Below are positions 1 through 8,300 of a stretch of 13,755 nucleotides of DNA, piece by piece; within the stretch, counting starts at the first letter, position 1; the number at the start of each line of letters is the position of its first letter. Made by a program: the position numbers and the translations under genes. The stretch covers positions 1 to 13,755 of the forward strand of contig CATXSD010000066.1 in the NCBI GenBank assembly GCA_958402075.1. Reading direction: 5' to 3'. The notes under the pieces were generated by a model. The model did not search any database, was not told the DNA's origin, and was given only the letters and a program-made list of their open reading frames with translations. Source of the DNA: Mediterranea massiliensis (GTDB taxonomy: Bacteria > Bacteroidota > Bacteroidia > Bacteroidales > Bacteroidaceae).

Positions 1-68
1 GCCTGCTGAAGCGGCGCATCGTCGAGGCCAAGGAGCGTGGCGAGGGCGTGTGGATCACGGTGAAATGA
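1..68 (+). CDS. 3' end of an unidentified protein gene (partial)
   Basis: An open frame enters from the left edge (first full codon at position 3) and ends at a TGA at 66-68. The 21 visible residues are charged and end in GEGVWITVK. I do not recognise the family and too little is present to assign one. It is called coding because the frame is open to the edge and its GC-rich codon use resembles the next gene. The gene downstream starts about 300 bp later behind its own promoter, so the two are probably not one operon. Confidence 0.5.
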   Translation, partial: LLKRRIVEAKERGEGVWITVK

Positions 69-123
69 GGATGGCGCGAGGGGCTGGAAAAGGATGCCTC
101 GTGAGCATTTAACAAACATAAAC

Positions 124-188
124 ACGCCGCACTTTTCAACACGCAATGTGCTGATAGCCAGCTGATAGGCGATGAAAAAGTGCGGCGT
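124..188. repeat. 13-bp perfect inverted repeat in the gap before the GSCFA gene
   Basis: ACGCCGCACTTTT at 124-136 is the exact reverse complement of AAAAGTGCGGCGT at 176-188, leaving a 39-nt loop. Inside the loop GCTGATAG occurs twice (150-157 and 161-168). The T's and A's lie on the loop side of the stem and no T-run follows on either strand, so it does not have the form of an ordinary intrinsic terminator. It could still end transcription of the upstream gene, or be a dispersed repeat. The rest of the 69-361 gap is GC-rich and I see nothing else firm in it. Confidence 0.6.
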
Positions 189-338
189 TCAAAAACTCCC
201 GGCATGCGATGAATGGCTGTCATCTCTGGCGCCGGACACCGGGGCGGCCGTCGTTTTGAATGCCCTGATCGGGCGCCGTGCGTGGAAGGCTTTTAGCGCT
301 CTGTCACCGATATTTAAACCTGTATGTTGATTCTTATA

Positions 339-369
339 TTCGCGTTATATCAGTTTTTTCTTACCTTTG
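339..369 (+). promoter_or_regulatory. Bacteroidetes-type promoter abutting the GSCFA start codon
   Basis: TACCTTTG at 362-369 matches the Bacteroides -7 consensus TAnnTTTG. Exactly 19 nt upstream is TTCG (339-342), a one-mismatch version of the -33 TTTG. The -7 box ends 5 nt before the ATG at 375, so the predicted transcript begins at or just before the start codon. Confidence 0.6.
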
Positions 370-374
370 TCCTT

Positions 375-1367
375 ATGAACCGATTTTATACTTCCGTTGA
401 GATGCCCGAAGGGTTGCCGCGCTTTTCGCAACGCGACCGCCTGCTGCTGATGGGCTCCTGCTTCGCCACGAATATCGGCGCGAGGCTGGTGGAGGCAAAG
501 TTTGCCTGCGACGTCAACCCCTACGGGGTGCTCTATAACCCGCTTTCCCTCTCGGCCGCCCTGCGCGAGGCGATGGACGGGAAGGTGTATGCCGAGGGCG
601 ATCTGTACGCGTACGGCGGATTGTGGCACAGCCCGATGCACCACGGCGACTTCTCCGCACCGACGGCCGGCGAGGCGCTGGCACGCATCCGGGCGCGGCT
701 GGAGGCTCTGCAGGCGGAGCTGGCAGGGCTGGACGCGCTGGTGCTGACGTGGGGAACGGCCTGGGTGTACGAGGACGCGCAGACGGGGCGCATCGTGGGC
801 AACTGCCACAAGCGGCCCGAGCGTTGCTTCCGCCGCCGGCGGCTGACGGTGGAGGAGGTGACGGCCGACTGGCTCGACCTGATCGGCGCGTTGAGGGCCC
901 GCAATCCGCGCCTCCGGGTGCTGGTTACCGTGAGCCCCATCCGCCACATCCGCGACGGCCTGCATGCCAACCAGCTGAGCAAGGCCACGCTGCTGCTGGC
1001 GGCCGACGCGCTGGTGGAGGCTCTGCCCGATGTCGTGGGCTACTTCCCCGCCTACGAACTGCTGACGGACGAGCTGCGCGACTACCGCTTCTATGCGGCC
1101 GACCTGGTGCATCCGGCCGACGTGGCGGTGGACTACGTGTGGGAGCGCTTCTGCGACGTTTGTCTGACGGACGAGGCGCGGCGGGTAATGGGCGAATGTG
1201 ACGCCATCCGTAAGGCCTTAGCGCACAAACCTTTCCGTCCGGACTCGGAAGACTATAAGAATTTTTTAGAACAAATATTGTTAAAAATAGACCGACTTAA
1301 CGAAAAATACCCGTACTTAGACTTCGAAAAAGAGAGAACAACATGTCGTATTCGATTGAAAAAATAG
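375..1367 (+). CDS. GSCFA-domain protein (SGNH-hydrolase-like)
   Basis: The 330-residue product has the signature that names the GSCFA family, LLLMGSCFA, at residues 23-31 near the N-terminus. It also has the SPIRH segment and a late AADLVHPAD segment that would carry the acidic/His pair of an SGNH-type hydrolase, with Ser28 as candidate nucleophile. The substrate is unknown. The start at 375 is preferred over an in-frame ATG at 324, because family proteins begin a short way before GSCFA and the 17 extra residues would be translated promoter sequence. There is no convincing signal peptide from 375, so it is probably cytoplasmic. Its 3' end overlaps murF-alr by 25 nt, which suggests translational coupling. 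Base use changes sharply: the body is very GC-rich, while the last roughly 40 codons (from about 1240) are AT-rich. Confidence 0.85.
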   Translation: MNRFYTSVEMPEGLPRFSQRDRLLLMGSCFATNIGARLVEAKFACDVNPYGVLYNPLSLSAALREAMDGKVYAEGDLYAYGGLWHSPMHHGDFSAPTAGEALARIRARLEALQAELAGLDALVLTWGTAWVYEDAQTGRIVGNCHKRPERCFRRRRLTVEEVTADWLDLIGALRARNPRLRVLVTVSPIRHIRDGLHANQLSKATLLLAADALVEALPDVVGYFPAYELLTDELRDYRFYAADLVHPADVAVDYVWERFCDVCLTDEARRVMGECDAIRKALAHKPFRPDSEDYKNFLEQILLKIDRLNEKYPYLDFEKERTTCRIRLKK

Positions 1368-3889
1368 CAGAACTGATCGGAGCCCGACGCATCGGCGAGG
1401 CTCCGGCTACCATCGACTGGCTGTTGACGGACAGCCGTTCGTTGAATTTCCCTGAGGAAACTTTGTTTTTTGCCCTCCCTGCCAAGCGCAACACGGGAGC
1501 CAACTATATACCTGAACTCATCGAGCGGGGCGTACGCTGCTTTGTGGTGAGTGAGGAAGAGTACCAGAAAAATGAAGAATTAAGAATGAAGAATGAAGAA
1601 TTGTCTGTAAAGGATGAAAATTCTTCATTCGGAAGCAAGGCTTCCATTCTTCATTCTTCATTGAATTTCCTGCTTGTTTCTTCGCCCCTGAAGGCCCTGC
1701 AGAAGTTGGCCGAGCTGCACAGGGCGCAGTTCAGCATCCCTGTAGTGGGCATTACGGGCAGCAACGGCAAGACGGTGGTGAAGGAGTGGCTCCACCAGCT
1801 GTTGGGCGACGACCGGCGCATCGTCCGCTCGCCGCGCAGCTACAACTCGCAGATCGGCGTGCCCCTGTCTGTGTGGCAGATGAGCGAAGACGACGAGCTG
1901 GCCATCTTTGAGGCAGGCATTTCCCAGCCGGGCGAAATGCGGGCGCTGGAGGCCATCATCAAGCCTACCATCGGCATCCTGACCAACATCGGAGGGGCGC
2001 ATCAGGAAAACTTCTTCTCGTTGCAAGAGAAGTGCATGGAGAAGCGGACGGTCTTCAAGAACTGCGACGTGCTGATATACAACGGCGACGACGAATTCAT
2101 CTGCAACTGTGTGGCCAAGTCGTTGCTCTCCGCCCGTGAGATAGCCTGGAGCCGCAAGGACCCCGAGCGGCCGCTCTTCATTTCGAAGGTCGAGAAGGGA
2201 GACAACTGTACGCTGATAGCCTACCGCTATTTGGATATGGACAACCAGTTTACCTTGCCCTTCATCGACGACGCCTCCATCGAAAACTCCCTGAACTGCC
2301 TGGCCGCCTGCCTCTACCTGATGCTGCCGCCGCAGAAGATATCGGAGCGGATGGCACGGCTGGAGCCGGTGGCCATGCGTCTGGAGGTGAAGGAAGGCAA
2401 GAACGGTTGCCTGCTCATCAACGACAGCTACAACAGCGACCTCGGCTCGCTGGACATCGCCCTCGACTTTCAGTACCGCCGTTCGCAGGACAAGGGGCTG
2501 AAGCGTACGCTCATCCTGTCGGACATCCTGGAGACGGGGCAGAATGCCCCCACGCTGTATCGCCGTGTGGCCCAGCTGGCAAGCAGCCGCGGCGTGGAGC
2601 GCATCATCGGCGTGGGGCCGAATATCTCTTCCTGTGCCGACTGCTTCTCCATCGAGAAGTCCTTCTATCCCGATACGAAGGCGTTGTTGCAGGCCATTGC
2701 CCGCAAGGAGCTGACGTTGGAGAAGGAGCTGATACTCATCAAGGGGGCGCGCAAGTTCGGCTTCGACGCTCTGAGCGAGGCCCTTGAAAAGAAGGTGCAC
2801 GAAACCATCCTGGAAGTGAACCTCGGGGCGATGGTGGCCAATCTGAACTACTACCGCAGCAAGTTGAAGCCCGAGACGAAAATGGTGTGCATGGTGAAGG
2901 CCTCGGCCTATGGGGCGGGTTCTTACGAGATTGCCAAGACATTGCAGGAGCATCACGTGGATTACCTGGCCGTGGCCGTGGCCGATGAAGGTTCGGACCT
3001 GAGAAAGGCGGGCATCACGTCCAACATCCTCATTATGAATCCCGAAATGACAGCTTTCAAGACCATGTTCGACTACCAGCTGGAGCCCGAAGTGTACAGC
3101 TTCCACCTGCTGGAAGCCCTTATAAAGGAGGCGGAAAAAGAAGGAATCACGCATTTCCCCATCCACATCAAGCTGGATACGGGCATGCATCGCCTGGGCT
3201 TTGCGCCCGAGGACATGCCGGAGCTGGTCAAGCGCCTGCGCGGACAGAATGCGGTGCTGGTCCGTTCGGTCTTCTCGCACCTGGTGGGGAGCGATTCGCC
3301 TGTGTTCGACAGCTTTACGCGGCGGCAGATCGAGACGTTCGAAGCGGCGGCCAAGGTGCTGCAGGATGCCTTCCCGCACAAGATATTACGCCACATCTGT
3401 AACTCGGCGGGCATCGAACGCTTCCCCGGCGCGCAGTTCGACATGGTGCGGCTCGGCATCGGCCTGTACGGCATTAACCCGATAGACAACTCGATATTGA
3501 ATAATGTAAGCACGCTGAAGACAACCATCCTGCAGATACACGATGTGCCGCAGGAAGATACCGTGGGCTATAGCCGCAAGGGGCATCTGGAGCGCCCGTC
3601 GCGCATCGCCGCCTTGCCCATCGGATATGCCGACGGCCTCAACCGCCGTCTGGGCAACGGGCATGCCTATTGCCTGGTGAACGGACATCGGGCACCCTAC
3701 GTGGGCAACATCTGCATGGACGTGTGCATGATCGATGTGACGGACATTGACTGCAAGGAGGGCGACCCGGTGGAGATCTTTGGCGACCATCTGCCTGTGA
3801 CCGTTCTCTCCGATGTGCTCGAAACCATTCCTTACGAAGTGTTGACGAGCGTATCGACGCGTGTCAAGCGGGTGTATTTTCAAGACTGA
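1343..3889 (+). CDS. murF-alr: Bifunctional MurF (UDP-MurNAc-tripeptide:D-Ala-D-Ala ligase) / alanine racemase
   Basis: This 848-residue cytoplasmic fusion covers two peptidoglycan steps. The MurF half (about 1-480) adds D-Ala-D-Ala to UDP-MurNAc-tripeptide; it has the Mur N-terminal domain, the ATP-binding loop GITGSNGKT at 136-144 and the C-terminal-domain motif NDSYN at 360-364. The second half is a PLP-dependent alanine racemase making D-Ala. Its PLP lysine is Lys519 in MVKASAYGAG, its catalytic tyrosine is Tyr743 in VGYSR, and IGYADG follows around residue 762. The fusion is common in Bacteroidetes. The oddity is residues 77-107 (NEELRMKNEEL through ILHSSL), encoded by a repetitive stem-loop element that looks inserted in frame between two core strands of the N-terminal domain. 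All catalytic motifs remain, so the enzyme is probably active. The start at 1343 follows an AGAGAG purine run. Confidence 0.95.
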   Translation: MSYSIEKIAELIGARRIGEAPATIDWLLTDSRSLNFPEETLFFALPAKRNTGANYIPELIERGVRCFVVSEEEYQKNEELRMKNEELSVKDENSSFGSKASILHSSLNFLLVSSPLKALQKLAELHRAQFSIPVVGITGSNGKTVVKEWLHQLLGDDRRIVRSPRSYNSQIGVPLSVWQMSEDDELAIFEAGISQPGEMRALEAIIKPTIGILTNIGGAHQENFFSLQEKCMEKRTVFKNCDVLIYNGDDEFICNCVAKSLLSAREIAWSRKDPERPLFISKVEKGDNCTLIAYRYLDMDNQFTLPFIDDASIENSLNCLAACLYLMLPPQKISERMARLEPVAMRLEVKEGKNGCLLINDSYNSDLGSLDIALDFQYRRSQDKGLKRTLILSDILETGQNAPTLYRRVAQLASSRGVERIIGVGPNISSCADCFSIEKSFYPDTKALLQAIARKELTLEKELILIKGARKFGFDALSEALEKKVHETILEVNLGAMVANLNYYRSKLKPETKMVCMVKASAYGAGSYEIAKTLQEHHVDYLAVAVADEGSDLRKAGITSNILIMNPEMTAFKTMFDYQLEPEVYSFHLLEALIKEAEKEGITHFPIHIKLDTGMHRLGFAPEDMPELVKRLRGQNAVLVRSVFSHLVGSDSPVFDSFTRRQIETFEAAAKVLQDAFPHKILRHICNSAGIERFPGAQFDMVRLGIGLYGINPIDNSILNNVSTLKTTILQIHDVPQEDTVGYSRKGHLERPSRIAALPIGYADGLNRRLGNGHAYCLVNGHRAPYVGNICMDVCMIDVTDIDCKEGDPVEIFGDHLPVTVLSDVLETIPYEVLTSVSTRVKRVYFQD
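1571..1662. repeat. Heptad-repeat palindromic element inside murF
   Basis: The left arm is a run of 7-bp units (AATGAAG, AATTAAG, AATGAAG, AATGAAG, then AATT) at 1571-1602. The right arm carries the complementary unit CTTCATT at 1623-1629, 1649-1655 and 1656-1662. Positions 1585-1601 and 1646-1662 form a perfect 17-bp inverted repeat. A second perfect hairpin, GGAAGC-AAG-GCTTCC, sits at 1631-1645. The element is AT-rich in a GC-rich gene, keeps the reading frame and encodes 31 residues. I recall similar AATGAAG arrays dispersed in other Bacteroidales genomes, but could not check that here. Confidence 0.85.
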
Positions 3890-3916
3890 CAGTCCTTGGA
3901 TAATTGGGCAATGAAT

Positions 3917-3947
3917 TTTGTATTTTTCGCGGTTTACATTATCTTTG
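3917..3947 (+). promoter_or_regulatory. Consensus Bacteroidetes promoter of tatA-tatC
   Basis: TTTG at 3917-3920, a spacer of exactly 19 nt, then TATCTTTG at 3940-3947 is a full match to the TTTG-N19-TAnnTTTG consensus. Transcription should begin near 3951-3953, giving a leader of about 30 nt that is A-rich before the ATG at 3985. It separates tatA-tatC from the upstream murF-alr gene. Confidence 0.85.
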
Positions 3948-3984
3948 TCCCACACAAATCATATAAAAAGTAAAAGAAATAACC

Positions 3985-4206
3985 ATGACTAATTTACTCT
4001 TATTGGGATTTTGGCCCAGCGGCTCGGAATGGATTATTATCGTAGTGATTATTCTGCTGCTCTTCGGCGGCAAGAAGATACCCGAACTGATGAAAGGGCT
4101 GGGCAAAGGCGTGAAGAGTTTCAAGGAAGGCGTGAACGAAGCCAAGGAAGAAATCAACAAGGCCAAGGACGACATCGACGCACCTGCCGACAAGGACAAG
4201 AAATGA
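3985..4206 (+). CDS. tatA: Twin-arginine translocase subunit TatA
   Basis: The 73-residue protein forms the oligomeric pore component of the Tat pathway, which exports folded proteins across the inner membrane. It shows the family layout: a short N-terminus, one membrane helix (about residues 16-26), the hinge FGGKKIPEL at 27-35, an amphipathic helix (KGLGKGVKSFKEG) and a charged Lys/Glu/Asp-rich tail. It is followed after 8 nt by tatC, with no tatB between, which is the minimal TatAC arrangement usual in Bacteroidetes, where TatA is presumed to cover the TatB role. No twin-arginine signal peptide is evident in the other proteins of this window, so the pair reads as housekeeping. Confidence 0.93.
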   Translation: MTNLLLLGFWPSGSEWIIIVVIILLLFGGKKIPELMKGLGKGVKSFKEGVNEAKEEINKAKDDIDAPADKDKK

Positions 4207-4214
4207 CCTGAAGC

Positions 4215-5030
4215 ATGTCGGACGGCAAGGAACTGACCTTTTGGGAACATCTGGACGAACTGCGCAAGGTGCTTATCAGGGTGCTTTGCGTGTGGTTCGT
4301 GTTGGCTGTGGTCTATTTTGCGGCCATGCCCTATCTGTTCGACAAGGTGGTGTTGGCTCCCTGCAACAACGATTTCGTCTTCTATCACTTGTTGCGCTCC
4401 ATCGGAGAGTATTTCCACCTGAAGGACGAGTTCTTTACGCAGGAGTTTCATGTAAAGTTGGTCAACATCAATCTGGCGGCTCCTTTTCTGATCCACATGT
4501 CCACTGCCTTCTGGATGTCGGTCGTGACGGCGGCTCCCTACGTGTTTTATGAAATCTGGCGTTTTGTCAGTCCTGCCCTCTATCCCAATGAAATGCGTGG
4601 CGTGCGCAAGGCGTTGGGCATTGGGACGGTGATGTTCTTTGTGGGCGTCCTGCTCGGCTATTTCATGGTCTATCCGCTGACGTTGCGTTTCCTTTCTACC
4701 TATCAGCTCAGCGCGCTTGTCGAGAACCAGATTTCGCTGAACTCCTACATCGACAACTTTATGATGCTGATACTCTGCATGGGGGCGGCGTTCGAATTGC
4801 CGTTGGTGACGTGGTTGTTGTCCCTGCTGGGCATCGTGCACAAGCGGTTGTTGCGCAAGTATCGCCGTCATGCGGTGGTGCTGATCGTCATTGTGGCAGC
4901 GGTCATTACCCCTACGGGCGACCCCTTTACGCTGGCCGTCGTATCCATCCCCCTCTATTTGCTTTACGAGTTGAGCATCCTGATGATCAAGGACAAACCT
5001 GCTGATGAGGAAGCAGAAAAGGAAGAATAG
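4215..5030 (+). CDS. tatC: Twin-arginine translocase subunit TatC
   Basis: This 271-residue polytopic inner-membrane protein is the receptor for twin-arginine signal peptides. Diagnostic features are FWEHLDELR at residues 9-17 before the first membrane helix, FELP at 193-196, and the ITPTGDPFT segment before the last helices. The hydrophobic profile fits the six-helix TatC fold. The segment between helices 1 and 2 is long and partly hydrophilic. The C-terminus is a short acidic cytoplasmic tail rich in Glu. It is co-transcribed with tatA from the promoter ending at 3947. Confidence 0.95.
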   Translation: MSDGKELTFWEHLDELRKVLIRVLCVWFVLAVVYFAAMPYLFDKVVLAPCNNDFVFYHLLRSIGEYFHLKDEFFTQEFHVKLVNINLAAPFLIHMSTAFWMSVVTAAPYVFYEIWRFVSPALYPNEMRGVRKALGIGTVMFFVGVLLGYFMVYPLTLRFLSTYQLSALVENQISLNSYIDNFMMLILCMGAAFELPLVTWLLSLLGIVHKRLLRKYRRHAVVLIVIVAAVITPTGDPFTLAVVSIPLYLLYELSILMIKDKPADEEAEKEE

Positions 5031-5141
5031 ACAGGTTTTATCTAATTTAACGGACAACGGGGAGGATTGGCATATTCTTTGCTTGGGGGTAGGCAGAATT
5101 GAATTTGATTGTTTAACCCTTAAAAAATGGAGGATTGCCTT

Positions 5142-5261
5142 ATGGGAGCCGCAGGAAACAAAAAGCCAAAGAAACCCAAAGATAAGCATCATGTACCCGC
5201 TTACGAGAAGGAAGAAGCTCTGAGCGAAGCCAGCAAGAAGCCGAGAAATCAGAAGAAATGA
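5142..5261 (+). CDS. Putative 39-residue basic small protein
   Basis: An ORF of 39 codons plus TGA lies in the gap between tatC and the helicase gene. The product starts MGAAGNKKPKKPKDKHH and ends KKPRNQKK; it is very rich in Lys with Pro, Glu and His, has no hydrophobic segment and is probably disordered and cytoplasmic. The support for translation is GGAGGA at 5129-5134, well spaced before the ATG, which is notable because most genes here lack a Shine-Dalgarno. An in-frame ATG at 5127 would add five residues but places the GGAGGA inside the gene, so 5142 is preferred. I do not recognise a family. It could instead be a chance ORF. Confidence 0.55.
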   Translation: MGAAGNKKPKKPKDKHHVPAYEKEEALSEASKKPRNQKK

Positions 5262-5291
5262 GCATGGAACCCATTTCGGGCGTCCGTTTAG

Positions 5292-5332
5292 AGGAATAAA
5301 GGCGTAAAACCGCTTATTTATTTTTTATTCCT
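5292..5332. repeat. 9-bp inverted repeat overlapping the helicase -33 region
   Basis: AGGAATAAA (5292-5300) pairs perfectly with TTTATTCCT (5324-5332) around a 23-nt AT-rich loop. No T-run follows the right arm on the + strand, so it is a weak terminator candidate for the upstream small gene. Because the right arm covers the position expected for the helicase -33 box, it might also affect that promoter. Confidence 0.4.
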
Positions 5333-5352
5333 TTCGGTTTGCATTATCTTTG
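5322..5352 (+). promoter_or_regulatory. Bacteroidetes-type promoter abutting the helicase start codon
   Basis: TATCTTTG at 5345-5352 is a perfect -7 element. The -33 position 19 nt upstream reads TTTT (5322-5325), one mismatch from TTTG. The box ends 5 nt before the ATG at 5358, so the predicted start of transcription falls at or within a few bases of the start codon, implying a leaderless or nearly leaderless mRNA. Confidence 0.7.
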
Positions 5353-5357
5353 CTTTC

Positions 5358-8300
5358 ATGAAGAATGAAGTGAAGGAATATTACGACCGACTGCTGGACG
5401 CTTGCAGGGACGATGTGCCCCTGGAAGTGGCTTATCGACAATTACGTGAACTGCTGGAGCAATTGTGCCATGCACAGATGGCAGACGGCAGTTTGCAGAT
5501 GACCGACCTCTCCGCACGTATCAGCTACGTCGCGGCGAAAGTCGGCCTTTCTGTCAGGGAGCAGAACCGTCTGCACACCTTCCGCTTGACCTCCAACCGC
5601 GTACTCAATCATGAACAGGTGCCCCTGCGCGAGGATTTGCTTCGCGACGTGAAGACGCTGGCTTTTTTCATCAAGCTCTTGACGCAGGAGGACATTCCTT
5701 CCTCACTTTATCAGCTTCTTCCGCGAGCCGACGCTACGTATGTGGCGATGCCCTTGGGGCATCGGGTGAAGCGCATGCGTGTGTGTTTCCAATATTCAGA
5801 CGAAACCTTTCTCTATGTACAGCCTCTTGACACCCTTTCGGACGAGTGGCTCAAGGTGCGCTACAACGTGCCCGATGTCAACGATGAGTTCAGCGAGACC
5901 TGTGCCTTGCTGTGGCGTCATGCGCAGGTCAATCTGCTGGATGTAGTGGTCGACGAGGAGGGCATACTGACTCCTTCGTTCATCATTCTCGAACCCGACT
6001 ACTTGATTGATATCAGTTCGCTGGCCGAATGTTTCAAGGATTATGGCCATCATCCCGCCAATTACGTCCTGGCCCGCCTTCAGCCATCGGACAATACGCG
6101 GCCGTTGCTGCTGGGTAACATTGCCAACCTTTTCCTGGACGAATGGATTCATGCCGAGGACGAGCCCGATTATCTGGCATGCATGAAGAAGGCTTTCCGC
6201 ACCTATCCGCTGGAGTTGGCGGCTTGTGCGGAGTTGCGTGATGCGGCGAAGGAAAGGCAGTTCTTTGCCGACTGCCGCCTGCATTTCGACAATATCCGTC
6301 GGACGGTGAAGGATACCTTTCCTGCACCTGGGTATGGACTCGACCGAAAGGATGCCGTGCTGGAGCCTTCGTACGTTTGTGAAGCGTTGGGGTTGCAGGG
6401 CCGCCTCGACTACATGCAGCGCGACATGACGTCGTTCATCGAGATGAAGTCGGGCAAGGCTGACGAATATGCCATCCGCGGTAAGGTAGAACCCAAGGAA
6501 AACAATCGTGTGCAGATGTTGCTCTACCAGGCCGTATTGGAGTATTCCATGGGGATGGATCACCGTCGGGTGAAGGCTTACCTGCTTTACACACGTTATC
6601 CGCTGCTCTATCCGGCACGCCCCTCGTGGGCAATGGTGCGCAGGGTCATGAATGTGCGCAATCGCATTGTCGAGGCCGAGTATGCCGTCCAGTTGCGCAA
6701 CAGCATGGAGTATACAGCAAACAAGTTCAAAGACTTGCGTCCCGATGTCTTGAACGAACGCAAGCTGGATGGCAAGTTTTGGCGAGATTACCTGTGTCCG
6801 CCCATCCAACGCCTGTCTGAACGGTTGTTTGCCCTGTCGCCGTTGGAAAAAAAATATTTCTATACGCTCTACAATTTCATCACGAAGGAACTTTATACGT
6901 CGAAGTCGGGCGATGTGGAGGGATTGAGCCGCACGGGAGCCGCTTCCCTGTGGCTGGCGACGCTCGACGAGAAGTGCGAGGCGGGCGAAATCCTTTACGA
7001 CCTGACCATTCAGGATAATCATGCCGCCGATGCCCACAAACCCTACCTGCAGTTGGCGAGGAAGACAGGTAGGGAGGAGATTCCTGCCAATTTTCGTGCG
7101 GGAGATGCTGTTGTCCTTTACGAGCGTAACGCCGAACAGGACAACGTGACCAATAAAATGGTCTTCAAGGGGAATATAGAATACATATCCGAGCAGACCC
7201 TCCGCCTGCGCCTGCGTGCTTCGCAACAGAATGCGGGAGTGTTGCCGATGGACAGCTGCTATGCGGTGGAGCACGATTTTATGGATACCTCTTTCCGTAG
7301 CATGTATCAAGGGCTTTCGGCATTTCTTGCGGCACCCAAGCGGCGGCGTGACCTTTTGTTGGGTCAGCGTCTACCCGCGTTCGATGCGGTGTCTGACGAG
7401 GCGATACGGGCTTGTACCGATGATTTTGCGCGTATCATTCTCAAGGCAAAGGCTGCCCGCGATTTCTTTTTGTTGATAGGTCCTCCTGGTACGGGGAAAA
7501 CTTCACGTGCCTTGCGGGGCATGGTAGAGGCTTTCTACGAAGAGGGAAAGCAGATTTTGCTCATGTCCTATACCAATCGGGCGGTGGACGAAATCTGCAA
7601 GACCCTTTCAGCCATCGGACCTTCCGTCGACTACATCCGCATCGGCAGTGAACTGGCTTGTGAGGCGGCCTATCGCCCACATCTGATAGAAAATGTTTTG
7701 GAAGCGTGTGCCAACCGTCGTGAAGTACAGGGGCACATAACTCGTTGCAGGATCTTTGTAGGGACGGTAGCCACTCTTTCTGCCAAGCCGGACCTTTTCC
7801 GTCTGAAGCATTTCGATGTAGCCATCGTGGACGAAGCCACACAGATTTTGGAACCCCAACTGCTGGGGCTTCTCTGTACTTGTGGTGAGGAGGGGCGGGA
7901 GGCCATCGACAAATTTATCCTGATAGGCGACCATAAACAACTGCCTGCCGTTGTGCAGCAACCTTCCGACCAGTCGGAGGTCTGCGATGAAGAATTGAGA
8001 AGCGTGGGGCTGTACAATCTGAAGGACTCCTTGTTCGAACGTCTGTACCGCCACCTGTCTGCCCGTAATAAGGCAGAGGGACGCGATGCCTTTCTTTTCG
8101 AGCCGGCTTACGACATGCTTTGCCGTCAGGGGCGCATGAACGAGGAAGTAGCTTTGTTTCCCAGTCGGGCTTTCTATGGTGGATTGCTGGAGCCGATTGG
8201 CCTGCCTCACCAGCATGGGTGTCTGGCGTTGGCACCTGGTTTGGAGCATCATCCGCTGGCATCCGTGCTGACCCGTCGGGTGGCTTTTTTGCCTTCGGTG

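Noticed and set aside
324..374. Longer GSCFA start giving a hydrophobic N-terminus (MLILIFALYQFFL)
   Set aside because: The segment overlaps a good promoter (339-369) and family proteins start shortly before the GSCFA motif, so the apparent signal sequence is probably translated promoter DNA.
1571..1662. murF as a pseudogene because of the inserted repeat
   Set aside because: The reading frame is intact and every catalytic motif downstream is present, so disruption is not supported.
1658..3379. 573-codon open frame on the - strand opposite murF-alr
   Set aside because: It mirrors a GC-rich coding strand, its product is rich in Gln/His/Arg/Val without any recognisable domain, and the + strand encodes clear MurF and racemase motifs.
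5073..5081. Promoter for the small ORF (TA, three bases, TTTG)
   Set aside because: The spacing inside the -7 box is one base too long and no -33 element is seen; too weak to list as a feature.
5127..5141. Upstream in-frame ATG for the small basic protein
   Set aside because: Using it would place the GGAGGA ribosome-binding site inside the coding region, while the ATG at 5142 is correctly spaced from it.
3939..5192. 417-codon - strand frame opposite tatA-tatC
   Set aside because: tatA and tatC are unmistakable on the + strand with a consensus promoter; the antisense product shows no family features.
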